Positions 32,161 through 41,108 of a stretch of 59,755 nucleotides of DNA are shown here, in pieces. This stretch comes from Bacteroidaceae bacterium (GTDB lineage Bacteria; Bacteroidota; Bacteroidia; Bacteroidales; Bacteroidaceae), in NCBI GenBank assembly GCA_902362375.1, contig CABIVS010000003.1:391572-451326 (forward strand), given 5' to 3'. Under the pieces are notes generated by a model. It saw nothing but the letters and a program-made list of their open reading frames with translations. It had not been told where the DNA came from and made no database searches. Position 1 is the first letter of the stretch; every line of letters begins with the position of its first letter. Both the position numbers and the translations under genes were made by a program.

Positions 32161-33798
32161 ATGAAGAAAAGAATTATTTTTTGTGCTGCTGTATTTATGG
32201 CGGCTGTGGCGAACACTTTCGCTTGCACTAACCTGATTGTCGGAAAGAATGCGTCTGCCGATGGCTCGACAATCGTTTCCTATTCTGCCGACTCGTATGG
32301 CCTGTTCGGAGAACTTTATCATTATCCGGCTGCTACCTACCCGAAGGGAACGATGTTGAAAGTATATGAATGGGATACCGGCAAGTATCTGGGAGAAATA
32401 GAGCAGGCACGTCAGACTTACAATGTAGTCGGTAATATGAATGAATATCAGGTTACGATTGGTGAGACTACTTTCGGTGGACGTCCGGAACTGGCGGATT
32501 CTACAGGGATTATTGATTACGGAAGTTTGATTTATATTGGTTTGCAACGTTCGCGTACTGCCCGTGAAGCAATTAAAATCATGACCGATTTAGTGCAGCA
32601 ATACGGTTATTATAGCGAAGGAGAGTCTTTTACTATTGCCGATCCCAATGAAATCTGGATCATGGAAATGATTGGTAAAGGTCCCGGAATCCGTGGAGCT
32701 GTTTGGGTAGCTGTACGTGTACCCGACGACTGCATCTCGGCTCATGCCAATCAGTCACGTATTCATCAGTTTGATATGAATGACAAGGAGAACTGTATGT
32801 ACTCTCCGGATGTTGTTTCTTTTGCCCGCGAGAAGGGATATTTTAATGGAGTAAACAAAGATTTTAGCTTTTCGCTAGCCTACGCACCTCTTGATTTTGG
32901 TGCCCGCCGTTTCTGTGAGGCACGTGTGTGGAGCTATTTTAATAAGTTCACGGATAACGGAAAAGATTATCTTCCTTATATTGAGGGAAAGACCGATACT
33001 CCGATGCCTCTTTTTGTGAAACCGAAACAAAAACTGTCTGTACAGGATGTGAAAGATATGATGCGTGACCACTATGAAGGTACGCCTCTTGATATTTCCA
33101 ATGATTTCGGAGCAGGTCCTTATAAGACGCCATATCGCCTCTCTCCTCTGAACTTCAAGGTAGACGACAAGGAATATTTCAACGAACGTCCCATTTCCAC
33201 TCAACAAAGCGGATTTGTATTTGTTGCACAAATGCGTGCTCATAAGCCGGACCCGATAGGTGGTGTACTTTGGTTTGGCGTGGATGATGCTAACATGGCG
33301 GTATTTACTCCGGTCTATTGCTGTGCAACGAAAGCTCCGGTATGCTATACCCGTGTGGGCGGAGCCGATTATATTACATTCTCCTGGAATTCAGCTTTCT
33401 GGATTTTTAACTGGGTATCTAATATGGTCTATCCGCGTTATGATTTGATGATCGGTGATGTACGGGAAGCGCAGAAAGAAATGGAAACGACTTTCAACAA
33501 TGCGCAGGAAGGCATTGAAGAGATGGCTGCCAAACTGTTGGCTAAAGATAAGAACGCAGCAGTAGATTTTCTGACAAATTATACAAACATGACTGCGCAG
33601 AGCACTTTCGATACTTGGAAACAATTAGGTACATTCTTGATTGTGAAGTATAATGATGGAGTAGTGAAGCGTGTTAAAGATGGTAAGTTTGAGCGTAATT
33701 CTATCGGACAACCTGCCGGTGTGATCCGTCCCGGATATCCGAAAGAATTCTTGCAAGAATATGTCAAACAGACCGGTGATAGATATTTGGTGAAATAA
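32161..33798 (+). CDS. C69-family dipeptidase
   Basis: A 545-residue protein from ATG 32161 with signal peptide MKKRIIFCAAVFMAAVANTF. Cleavage before Cys in AC-TNLIVGKNASADGS would expose the N-terminal cysteine nucleophile that defines this Ntn-hydrolase family (pepD-like). Other family segments are TIGETTFGGRPEL, YGSLIYIGLQRSRTAREAIK, GESFTIADPNEIWIMEMIGK and CISAHANQSRI. It probably degrades dipeptides in the periplasm. It lies 25 bp after the M23 peptidase on the same strand, so a co-transcribed peptidase pair is likely. Confidence 0.93.
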   Translation: MKKRIIFCAAVFMAAVANTFACTNLIVGKNASADGSTIVSYSADSYGLFGELYHYPAATYPKGTMLKVYEWDTGKYLGEIEQARQTYNVVGNMNEYQVTIGETTFGGRPELADSTGIIDYGSLIYIGLQRSRTAREAIKIMTDLVQQYGYYSEGESFTIADPNEIWIMEMIGKGPGIRGAVWVAVRVPDDCISAHANQSRIHQFDMNDKENCMYSPDVVSFAREKGYFNGVNKDFSFSLAYAPLDFGARRFCEARVWSYFNKFTDNGKDYLPYIEGKTDTPMPLFVKPKQKLSVQDVKDMMRDHYEGTPLDISNDFGAGPYKTPYRLSPLNFKVDDKEYFNERPISTQQSGFVFVAQMRAHKPDPIGGVLWFGVDDANMAVFTPVYCCATKAPVCYTRVGGADYITFSWNSAFWIFNWVSNMVYPRYDLMIGDVREAQKEMETTFNNAQEGIEEMAAKLLAKDKNAAVDFLTNYTNMTAQSTFDTWKQLGTFLIVKYNDGVVKRVKDGKFERNSIGQPAGVIRPGYPKEFLQEYVKQTGDRYLVK

Positions 33799-33895
33799 GA
33801 ATTGAATAACTAGGATTTGTAAACTTATTATTTTATATTTGTGTGCTCAAGAAATTGATAATAAATAATTCATTAACCAATAAATAACAATCGAA

Positions 33896-35641
33896 ATGGA
33901 AAATCAGGAACTTATTAAACAGGTCACTGAAAAAGCCGAAAAATGGCTGACCCCGGCTTATGATGCTGAAACCCAAGCTGAAGTGAAACGCATGTTGGAA
34001 AACGATGATAAAACCGAACTTATTGAAGCTTTCTACAAAGACCTTGAATTTGGTACTGGTGGTCTGCGTGGTATCATGGGAGTTGGTAGTAATCGTATGA
34101 ATATCTATACGGTAGGTGCTGCCACTCAAGGACTTTCCAACTATCTGAAGAAGAACTTCAAGGAGCTGCCGCAGATTTCTGTAGTAGTAGGTCACGACTG
34201 CCGTAACAACAGCCGTTTGTTTGCAGAGACTTCCGCTAATATTTTCTCTGCCAACGGCATTAAAGTATATCTGTTTGATGATATGCGTCCGACTCCGGAA
34301 ATGTCTTTTGCTATCCGTCACCTCGGTTGCCAGAGCGGTATCATTCTGACTGCTTCTCACAATCCGAAAGAATACAACGGTTACAAGGCATATTGGGATG
34401 ACGGTGCACAAGTGTTGGCCCCGCATGATAAAGGTATCATTGACGAAGTGAACGCCATTGCTTCTGCTGCTGACATTAAATTCCAGGGAAATCCTGATTT
34501 GATTCAGATTATCGGTGAGGACATTGATAAGATTTATCTGGATATGGTGAAAACAGTTTCTATTGATCCGGCAGCTATCGCCCGTCACAAAGATATGAAG
34601 ATTGTCTATACTCCGATTCACGGTACAGGTATGATGTTGATTCCGCGTGCATTGAAGATGTGGGGATTCGAAAACGTATTTACTGTGCCCGAACAGATGA
34701 TTAAGGATGGTAATTTCCCGACTGTCGTATCTCCGAACCCGGAAAATGCGGAAGCTCTTTCCATGGCTGTAAACCTTGCCAAAGAAATTGATGCTGACCT
34801 CGTTATGGCTTCCGATCCGGATGCCGACCGTGTGGGTATCGCTTGTAAGGATGACAAGGGCGAATGGGTACTGATTAATGGTAACCAGACTTGTATGATG
34901 TACCTTTATTATATTCTGACACAGTACAAACAACTGGGTAAGATTAAAGGGGGCGAGTTCTGTGTGAAGACAATCGTTACTACCGAACTTATCAAGAAAA
35001 TCGCTGATAAGAACAACATCGAAATGCTTGACTGCTACACCGGATTTAAGTGGATTGCCCGTGAAATCCGTCTGCGTGAAGGTAAACAGAAATATATCGG
35101 TGGTGGTGAAGAAAGCTACGGATTCCTTGCTGAAGACTTCGTGCGCGATAAAGATGCTGTATCCGCTTGCTGTCTGATTGCTGAAGTTGCTGCATGGGCA
35201 AAAGATAATGGCAAATCTTTGTATCAGTTGTTGCTTGATATCTACGTAGAATATGGATTCTCTAAAGAGTTTACTGTAAACGTAGTGAAACCGGGTAAGA
35301 GCGGTGCTGAAGAAATCAAAGCGATGATGGAAAACTTCCGTGCTAATCCTCCGAAAGAATTGGGTGGCTCTAAAGTGATTTTGAGCAAAGATTATAAGAC
35401 TCTGAAACAGACAGACGATAAAGGTAACGTAACTGTAATTGATATGCCGGAACCCTCTAACGTTCTTCAATATTTCACAGAAGACGGTAGCAAAGTTTCC
35501 GTTCGTCCTTCAGGTACAGAACCGAAGATTAAGTTCTATATGGAAGTTCAGGGTGAAATGGGATGCCGCAACTGTTATGCTTCTGCCGAGTCTGCCGCCA
35601 TGGAAAAGATTGAAGCAGTGAAGAAATCATTGGGTATCTGA
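33896..35641 (+). CDS. pgm: Phosphoglucomutase / phosphomannomutase family enzyme
   Basis: A 581-residue cytosolic enzyme moving phosphate between C1 and C6 of hexoses. The phosphoserine loop is LTASHNPKEYNGYKAYW (Ser near residue 153). The metal loop is SDPDADRVGIA (near 307). The sugar-binding loop is GGGEESYGFLAEDFVRDKDA (near 402) and the phosphate-binding loop is SVRPSGTEPKIKFYM (near 540). All four domains are present and the length fits the Bacteroidetes-type phospho-sugar mutase. Which sugar it prefers cannot be told. It ends at a strong terminator. Confidence 0.95.
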   Translation: MENQELIKQVTEKAEKWLTPAYDAETQAEVKRMLENDDKTELIEAFYKDLEFGTGGLRGIMGVGSNRMNIYTVGAATQGLSNYLKKNFKELPQISVVVGHDCRNNSRLFAETSANIFSANGIKVYLFDDMRPTPEMSFAIRHLGCQSGIILTASHNPKEYNGYKAYWDDGAQVLAPHDKGIIDEVNAIASAADIKFQGNPDLIQIIGEDIDKIYLDMVKTVSIDPAAIARHKDMKIVYTPIHGTGMMLIPRALKMWGFENVFTVPEQMIKDGNFPTVVSPNPENAEALSMAVNLAKEIDADLVMASDPDADRVGIACKDDKGEWVLINGNQTCMMYLYYILTQYKQLGKIKGGEFCVKTIVTTELIKKIADKNNIEMLDCYTGFKWIAREIRLREGKQKYIGGGEESYGFLAEDFVRDKDAVSACCLIAEVAAWAKDNGKSLYQLLLDIYVEYGFSKEFTVNVVKPGKSGAEEIKAMMENFRANPPKELGGSKVILSKDYKTLKQTDDKGNVTVIDMPEPSNVLQYFTEDGSKVSVRPSGTEPKIKFYMEVQGEMGCRNCYASAESAAMEKIEAVKKSLGI

Positions 35642-35695
35642 TTTTGTCTCTTCTGAAATTGCAGACATAGATCATAAAAAGATAAAGATTAAAAT

Positions 35696-35737
35696 AGCGC
35701 CTCCATCGTCTTTTGAAGATTGTGGAGGCGCTTCTTT
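35696..35737 (+). terminator. Intrinsic terminator after phosphoglucomutase
   Basis: The 10-bp perfect stem AGCGCCTCCA (35696-35705) / TGGAGGCGCT (35723-35732) is followed by TTCTTTTT. It lies 55 bp after the stop codon. Confidence 0.92.
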
Positions 35738-36003
35738 TTCTCTGTACATAGCCCTGATTCTGCCTATTTTGGGGCATTTTCCCTCATTTGGCACAGTTCT
35801 TTCATTTCCTTTGCATTCTTTAAGCTCACTTGCTAATCCTTCTTGCGAGAATCTTGTTGTATTGGCATCATCTCAATTTCAACAGGCAGGCTGCGGATAT
35901 ACACATGTTTTGTTGATGCTTTAGAGTGATACGTTCAGTTTCATATTCGTAAGTTGTTCGTTTGTAGTTGTGTGTATTTCGTAGCCTGCTTTTCTACTCG
36001 CTA
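35738..36003. other. Intergenic stretch with no supported gene
   Basis: Between the terminator and the NudC gene I see no ORF with coding character, promoter or hairpin that I can defend. A short minus-strand frame (about 25 codons, ending QQDSRKKD) is present but has no supporting start or homology. Confidence 0.5.
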
Positions 36004-36804
36004 TTAGTTTAGTATATCTTCATTTGGATGTTCAATCCACCAATCGATCATCTTTCGTGCAAGGCTAAGTTTTCTGGGAAGTTCGGGTAGATTATCTCTT
36101 GTGTAAAAGTCTCCCGAACTCAATTCTTCATCTTGGAGTGTGATTTCCCCTCCGGCATAATCCGCAATAAATCCGACCATTAGACCGCTGGGATAAGGCC
36201 AGGGCTGGTTGCCGAAATAAGTGATATTCTTTACCTCCAGTCCGGTTTCTTCTTTCACTTCACGTGCTACACATTCTTCTAATGTTTCTCCGGTTTCCAG
36301 GAATCCGGCAACGAGGCTATTGAATGTTCCTTTAAAATTGCGGGCATGCACTAAGAGTAGTGAGTCTTTTTTTCTCACTAATACCAGAATCGCTGTGGAT
36401 ATGGAAGGATATACTTCCCGACCGCATTTCGGGCAACGTTTCATAATAGATTCTTTCTGTTCCATCAGCGTGCCGCAGGCGGAACAGAAGCGGCTGTTTC
36501 TATCCCAATGCAGAATCTCATGCGCTTTTCCTGCAGTCTGATAATGAGACAAAGGGAGATATTCATAAGAGGCGCGAAGTCCTATCATTGTCCATTGCTC
36601 CGATTCTTCAATGGGAGAGGAGAGGGAGAAAGCTTTGCAGTTTCTACCTTCCAATGTGGTGATATTATGTACTGTTGTTTTTTCTTTCATAATGATAGGA
36701 GAACTTTCTCCATATGGGACGGCATACTTACCATCCCCTTTTTTCTCAAGAAGCAGTTGATCTTTATAAAAGATAAACCACCATGATTGTGCTGTCTGAT
36801 CCAT
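36004..36804 (-). CDS. nudC: NAD+ diphosphatase (Nudix, NudC-type)
   Basis: A 266-residue protein that hydrolyses NADH/NAD+ to NMN and AMP and, in E. coli, removes NAD caps from RNA. A four-cysteine zinc ribbon, FCSACGTLMEQKE with KRCPKCGREVYP, lies at about residues 103-128. The Nudix box GFLETGETLEECVAREVKEE (plus TGLEV) is at about 167-190, followed by the NudC marker QPWPYPSGLMVGF. It precedes a cluster of redox genes on the same strand (ABC-F, RclA-like, DUF417). Confidence 0.95.
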   Translation of the reverse strand: MDQTAQSWWFIFYKDQLLLEKKGDGKYAVPYGESSPIIMKEKTTVHNITTLEGRNCKAFSLSSPIEESEQWTMIGLRASYEYLPLSHYQTAGKAHEILHWDRNSRFCSACGTLMEQKESIMKRCPKCGREVYPSISTAILVLVRKKDSLLLVHARNFKGTFNSLVAGFLETGETLEECVAREVKEETGLEVKNITYFGNQPWPYPSGLMVGFIADYAGGEITLQDEELSSGDFYTRDNLPELPRKLSLARKMIDWWIEHPNEDILN

Positions 36805-36887
36805 TTTATTCCAATTCTTTTCTTTGCGCTGCGAAGTTATAAAAAACTAGGTTGATATGTAGACTTCCCGGATAAAATATCAATAGA

Positions 36888-38588
36888 CTAGCTTAATAAA
36901 ATACGTTGCTCGATACCGATTTCCTGAATGAAATAATCGTCGTGTGAGATTACAATTACAGTACCCGTATAGTTCTTGATGGTAGCAGTAATGATTTCAA
37001 TACTCTGTATATCCAGATTGTTGGTCGGTTCATCCAGAATAAACATATCGGGAGTATTATTGCTAATCATCAGGCAGCAGAAAGCAAGACGCATTTTCTC
37101 ACCGCCGCTAAGTTTCCGGCAGGATTTATCCCATTCGGAAGCAGGGAATAAATAACGGTTCAGAATGGTCTTTATTTCATGCTCCGGCAGGTTCCGGTTA
37201 TTGAAAGCGTAAGCCTGTTCCAGAATACTGTTCCGGTTGTCGATGATAGAATATTCCTGATTCAGATAAACATAGGTAAATTCCATTCGCGTCAGGTTTC
37301 CTTCCTGTGGCTGGAACTGTCCGGTGATTAGCTTCAAAAGAGTTGTTTTCCCACTGCCGTTGGCCCCTTCTATACGGAGGCGGTCTCCACTCTTTAGTTG
37401 GAAGCTGATAGGGGTTTGCCAGAGTTGCTGTTTGAAATCGCTATTGTCCTGAATATCATTACTGTCCGGACTGGGATGATTACCTGTATCAGCAAGATTT
37501 GCTTCATTATTCATCTGAATATGACTGTTGATTGAATTGGGATGATAACCGAAGTTAACCTCTTTTGCTGTCACCAATATCTTTCCGGTGTGGAGCGAGG
37601 AACTATTAAAATCGGTTTTTAATGTAGCGGTTGGGGAGAGCGAACTTCGAAGCTGGTTGCGTTCGTCTCTTAACTTCTCGGCTTTCTCCTGATGGGTGCT
37701 GTTAAGTTTGCTGGTACTCTTTTCTGATTTTCCTTGAAGCGCATTGAGCACAATACGAGGAACTCCCTTTTTAATATGATTTTTTTCTCCACGCACATTT
37801 TGTTTGTCCCTGCGTTCGGCCGTTTCGCGTGCCACTTTGTGGGCAATGCGCAGTGCCTTCTCTTTTTCTTCGATACGTTGCTGCAATGCTTCCTGCATCA
37901 GCGTTTTTTGTTCTTTATAGAATTCATAATTTCCTCCATAGTAATTGATTTGATGCTTTTCCAGTTCGCATATTTCGGGGAGAAGATTAAGCAGAGTGCG
38001 GTCATGACTTACAACTAACAGTGTGGAGCGGCATTTCTCTACCCAGTCGTATAAATGTTGTCTGCCGGAAGAATCGAGGTGATTGGTCGGTTCATCCATA
38101 AGTATGACAGGTGGGTGATGGATGTCCATACCTGCCAGAAATACACGGGTCTTTTCACCTCCGCTAAGCAAATTCATCGGGTAAGATAGAGTAAACTGTC
38201 CTAGCCCCCATAAATCGAGAGTGGCAATGGAACGTTCTTCAATATTCCAGTCATCATCCAGGACGACGAAGTTTTCGTTTGAGGCATCTCCTGACAGGAT
38301 AGCATGTAGGGCTTGTTGCTTACGCTCTATCCGGAGTGCCTGGGCGATGGTTAATGAATCATATTGCCCGAAATGTTGCGGGATATAATATAGCTCATCC
38401 GGGCGGACAATGACACCGGAAGAGGGTGAAAGTTGACCGGCAATAATTTGCAGCAAAGTAGATTTGCCGCAGCCATTGTTACCGACTAATCCCAGTTTTT
38501 GGCCTTTGCTGATGGCGAAATTGAGATCACTGAATAATACTTCTTTATCCGGATGGATATAGCTGATTTGTTGAATACTTATAGACAT
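36888..38588 (-). CDS. ABC-F family ATPase (ribosome-associated)
   Basis: A 566-residue soluble protein with two ABC domains and no membrane segment. Walker A motifs are GNNGCGKST (about residue 38) and GANGSGKTT (about 410). Signatures are LSGGEKTRVFLAG and LSGGEKMRLAFCC, with Walker B LMDEPTNHLD and ILDEPTNNLD. The interdomain linker (about 235-325) is strongly basic and helical (RRDKQNVRGEKNHIKKG), as in ABC-F proteins that enter the ribosomal E site to rescue translation or give antibiotic resistance. Subfamily not assignable from this view. The leader is about 200 nt with a -7 element at 38793-38800. Confidence 0.92.
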   Translation of the reverse strand: MSISIQQISYIHPDKEVLFSDLNFAISKGQKLGLVGNNGCGKSTLLQIIAGQLSPSSGVIVRPDELYYIPQHFGQYDSLTIAQALRIERKQQALHAILSGDASNENFVVLDDDWNIEERSIATLDLWGLGQFTLSYPMNLLSGGEKTRVFLAGMDIHHPPVILMDEPTNHLDSSGRQHLYDWVEKCRSTLLVVSHDRTLLNLLPEICELEKHQINYYGGNYEFYKEQKTLMQEALQQRIEEKEKALRIAHKVARETAERRDKQNVRGEKNHIKKGVPRIVLNALQGKSEKSTSKLNSTHQEKAEKLRDERNQLRSSLSPTATLKTDFNSSSLHTGKILVTAKEVNFGYHPNSINSHIQMNNEANLADTGNHPSPDSNDIQDNSDFKQQLWQTPISFQLKSGDRLRIEGANGSGKTTLLKLITGQFQPQEGNLTRMEFTYVYLNQEYSIIDNRNSILEQAYAFNNRNLPEHEIKTILNRYLFPASEWDKSCRKLSGGEKMRLAFCCLMISNNTPDMFILDEPTNNLDIQSIEIITATIKNYTGTVIVISHDDYFIQEIGIEQRILLS

Positions 38589-38745
38589 AATGATCTATTG
38601 GGTTTGAGGTTGGAAATAGCGTGAAGGAAAATCACAGGATAGGGGAACGACAAACACAATACTGGCTAAACAACACGGATTTCGTGATGCTTAACAAAAT
38701 AGAAAAAGCATATAAGAAAAGTGATGTTTACTTAGAAGTGTTGTC

Positions 38746-38800
38746 TTACTTACTAATTCTCATTGCGGTAGGTATATAGTTTAACTTGGTTGCAAAGATA
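38746..38800 (-). promoter_or_regulatory. Possible promoter and five-codon leader ORF ahead of the ABC-F gene
   Basis: A minus-strand -7 TATCTTTG (complement of 38793-38800) has no clear -33 element. About 23 nt into the predicted RNA, the complement of 38746-38763 reads ATG AGA ATT AGT AAG TAA (MRISK). Some ABC-F resistance genes are controlled by translation of short leader peptides. A frame this short may be chance. Confidence 0.3.
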
Positions 38801-38858
38801 ACACTTTCTGTTGGATTTCACTCTGTTGAGGTGGAAAAAGAATAAGATTCATTTATTT

Positions 38859-38944
38859 AGAGGCTCTGTTTGCCTCATTCAGAGCCTCTGATTACTCCAA
38901 ATACAGCCTCTGTTTGTCTTATTCAGAGGCTGTATTTTAGGAGT
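38859..38944. repeat. Twin related hairpins
   Basis: Hairpin 1 is AGAGGCTCTG (38859-38868) with CAGAGCCTCT (38880-38889). Hairpin 2 is AATACAGCCTCTG (38900-38912) with CAGAGGCTGTATT (38924-38936), extended by ACTCC/GGAGT. Their 11-base loops are near copies (TTTGCCTCATT and TTTGTCTTATT), so the second looks like a diverged duplicate. They lie just after the stop of the flavoprotein gene and may end its transcript. Nothing else is evident in 38589-38965 beyond the leader signals. Confidence 0.75.
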
Positions 38945-38965
38945 GATTTATATTCTGCCTTATTC

Positions 38966-40339
38966 TTATACATCAAATAGTTGATTTAATCCCTCACTCA
39001 TACTGGGATGTGTGAAGATAAAATCACGTAAGAATGTAGACGGTTGTCCCGTTTTCATAGCCATAGCTACGGTATTGATGATTTCCGAAGCATCGGCACA
39101 AAATAGTGTGCAGCCCATAATTTTCCCGTTATGATTATTGATGATGGCTTTTAACATACCATCTGTCTGCTGTAGTGTACGGGTGCGGACGATGGAAGTA
39201 GCCGGTAGCCGGGAAACCTTAAATGAGTATCCCCTTTTTAACGCCTCTTCTTCACTGATTCCGATATGTGCCAACGGTGGATCAATAAATACTGCATACT
39301 GAACTGGATCACGGTCTCCGATATCACGTTTCTTATCACCGAAGAGCTGGTCACGGATAATCCGGAAATCATCCAGTGAGACATAAGTAAATTGCGACCC
39401 GCCTTTCACATCTCCCATTGCCCATATATGAGGAACAGTGGTACGCAACTGATCGTTTACTATAATAGCTCCGTGCGCATCGACTCCTACGCCTGCTGCT
39501 TGCAAATTTAATCCTTCAATCATCGGTTTACGTCCCGTTGCGATGAGAATGGCATCTCCGTCCACATAATAAGGAGTACCGTCGGATACGTCCGAGTAAG
39601 TCAGTGTCACTCCGTCACTGGTATCATGGACGGACTGTGCGCGGGTGTTCAGGTGGATTTCAATACCTTTTTTATCCATAACTTCTTTGACGCTGTTTGC
39701 AATGTCCCGATCTTCACGAGGCATAAATTTGTTTCCTCCTTCGAGTATCGTCACTTTGCTACCGAATCCGGCATACATAGAAGCAAATTCCAGTCCGATA
39801 TATCCTCCGCCTATGATAATCAAGTGATGGGGAAGGACGTTTAAATCCAGAAGCGTACTACTGGTATATACATGCTGGCTGTGCTGAATACCGTCTATTG
39901 CCGGAATGATAGGAGTAGAGCCAGTATTGATAAATATCTCTTTACCTTGCAGTTCGATGTCCCCTTCCGGAAGCGCTACTTTTATGGTATTGGAAGATAC
40001 GAAAGAGCCCGTTCCGGTGTAAATAGTTACATTGGGACGCTTGTTTAGTCTTTCGTAATTATCATTTCTAAGAAAAGAGGTGAGACGGTTCTTCCGGCCG
40101 ATGGCTTGTTTGTACATATTCGCCTGTTTGGGAAAATCGTCATAGTAGAGCAAGGCGGAAACCTCGGCTTCATGCACCAGCATTTTGGTTGGAATACAGG
40201 CTATGTTCGGACAGGTTCCTCCATACATCATGTTGGAACGTTCCACGATGGCAACTTGCCATCCGCGGTTGGAAAGTTCGGCAGCCAGGGTCTTTCCTGC
40301 CTTGCCGAATCCTATTATTATTGCATCATATTGTTTCAT
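38966..40339 (-). CDS. RclA-like pyridine nucleotide-disulfide oxidoreductase
   Basis: A 457-residue flavoprotein of the mercuric reductase/dihydrolipoamide dehydrogenase family. The FAD motif IIIGFGKAGKTLAAEL is at residues 7-22. The redox-active pair is GGTCPNIACIPTK (Cys43 and Cys48). A second nucleotide fold, HHLIIIGGGYIGLEFAS, lies near 170, followed by ATGRKPMIEGLNL and IWAMGDVKGG. The dimer-interface C-terminus has FTHPSMSEGLNQ. In E. coli, RclA protects against hypochlorous acid, acting as a Cu(II) reductase. The assignment here rests on the CX4C core, the lack of a heavy-metal domain, and the neighbouring DUF417/RclC-type and AraC genes. Confidence 0.8.
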   Translation of the reverse strand: MKQYDAIIIGFGKAGKTLAAELSNRGWQVAIVERSNMMYGGTCPNIACIPTKMLVHEAEVSALLYYDDFPKQANMYKQAIGRKNRLTSFLRNDNYERLNKRPNVTIYTGTGSFVSSNTIKVALPEGDIELQGKEIFINTGSTPIIPAIDGIQHSQHVYTSSTLLDLNVLPHHLIIIGGGYIGLEFASMYAGFGSKVTILEGGNKFMPREDRDIANSVKEVMDKKGIEIHLNTRAQSVHDTSDGVTLTYSDVSDGTPYYVDGDAILIATGRKPMIEGLNLQAAGVGVDAHGAIIVNDQLRTTVPHIWAMGDVKGGSQFTYVSLDDFRIIRDQLFGDKKRDIGDRDPVQYAVFIDPPLAHIGISEEEALKRGYSFKVSRLPATSIVRTRTLQQTDGMLKAIINNHNGKIMGCTLFCADASEIINTVAMAMKTGQPSTFLRDFIFTHPSMSEGLNQLFDV

Positions 40340-40438
40340 AACTTCTTTTTATTAACGATTCGTATGAGACTATATAACAGTCTGAAAATACGATTTGTTC
40401 CGTAATCTCAAGAAGTTAGCACTTTCTGCAAAAGGGGA

Positions 40439-41020
40439 TTAGCTCTTTTTAAGTGTTTTGAGTACGCGTTGTGACGAGTCGGATAATAACACTACGGCAC
40501 TGGCTAAAATCACAATGTCTTTAATCACCAATCGCCCTGCGCCGGATAGTAATGGGAAGCCGAATTCTCCGCTTCCCAGATCGGGAACCCAGACTTCCGG
40601 GGTGGTGGCGAGAAAAGAAAGTGTTCCCAGCGTCATGATAATAGCAAGAGCGTCACCTGCCAGTCCCACTTTCGGGAAAAAGATGCCTAGGAATACCAGT
40701 ATGCCGATGCTCATAATAAGAGCTCCCAGTCCGTAGGAGAAAGTATAAGTACGGTTTGCTTCGTGCCATGCACGATTCTCCGGGACGAAAGCGCCTTCCG
40801 CATTTTTATGTTCTTTGTATTCAGGCGCATCTTTAGCATAGAAGAAGCTCATGAAAGGGCTGTTGGCTACGAACGGAACAATCCCGTCGGCTTCATAATG
40901 GAAATACTTCAATCCGCCTATCCATACAAATACTACCAAGATGGCCACGCGGATAAATTGGATACCGAAACCTTTTAGACTTGAAGTGAAGGTCAGTAAA
41001 GCGATAAATTTCTCTTTCAT
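40439..41020 (-). CDS. DUF417 membrane protein (YkgB/RclC family)
   Basis: A 193-residue inner-membrane protein. Hydrophobic segments lie at about residues 23-40, 95-115, 122-140 and 162-180. The conserved core WIGGLKYFHYEADGIVPFVA and NSPFMSFFY defines DUF417, the family of E. coli RclC (YkgB). It is first in an operon with the RclA-like gene (99 bp downstream) and has its own promoter (41055-41085). In E. coli, rclA, rclB and rclC are induced together by reactive chlorine through the AraC-type RclR, and no rclB homologue is visible here. Molecular function unknown. Confidence 0.88.
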   Translation of the reverse strand: MKEKFIALLTFTSSLKGFGIQFIRVAILVVFVWIGGLKYFHYEADGIVPFVANSPFMSFFYAKDAPEYKEHKNAEGAFVPENRAWHEANRTYTFSYGLGALIMSIGILVFLGIFFPKVGLAGDALAIIMTLGTLSFLATTPEVWVPDLGSGEFGFPLLSGAGRLVIKDIVILASAVVLLSDSSQRVLKTLKKS

Positions 41021-41054
41021 TTTGTTGGGGTTTTAATGAGTTTATCTAACGTTG

Positions 41055-41085
41055 CAAAGATCGTTCATTCCCCATACTCCTCAAA
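41055..41085 (-). promoter_or_regulatory. Promoter of the DUF417-flavoprotein operon
   Basis: Minus-strand -33 TTTG (complement of 41082-41085), 19-bp spacer, -7 GATCTTTG (complement of 41055-41062; the first base departs from TAnnTTTG). It lies between the AraC-type regulator gene and the operon it probably controls. Confidence 0.65.
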
Positions 41086-41108
41086 TAGCAATACTTCCGT
41101 ATGCCTTA

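Noticed and set aside
33833..35470. Long minus-strand ORF of 545 codons
   Set aside because: It lies wholly antisense to phosphoglucomutase, whose four motifs are intact. The translation has no recognisable motif and looks like a codon-bias shadow.
35785..35805. Third sigma-54-like site (TGGCAC with TTTC)
   Set aside because: It points into a convergent region with no gene downstream on the plus strand and no palindrome 62 bp upstream.
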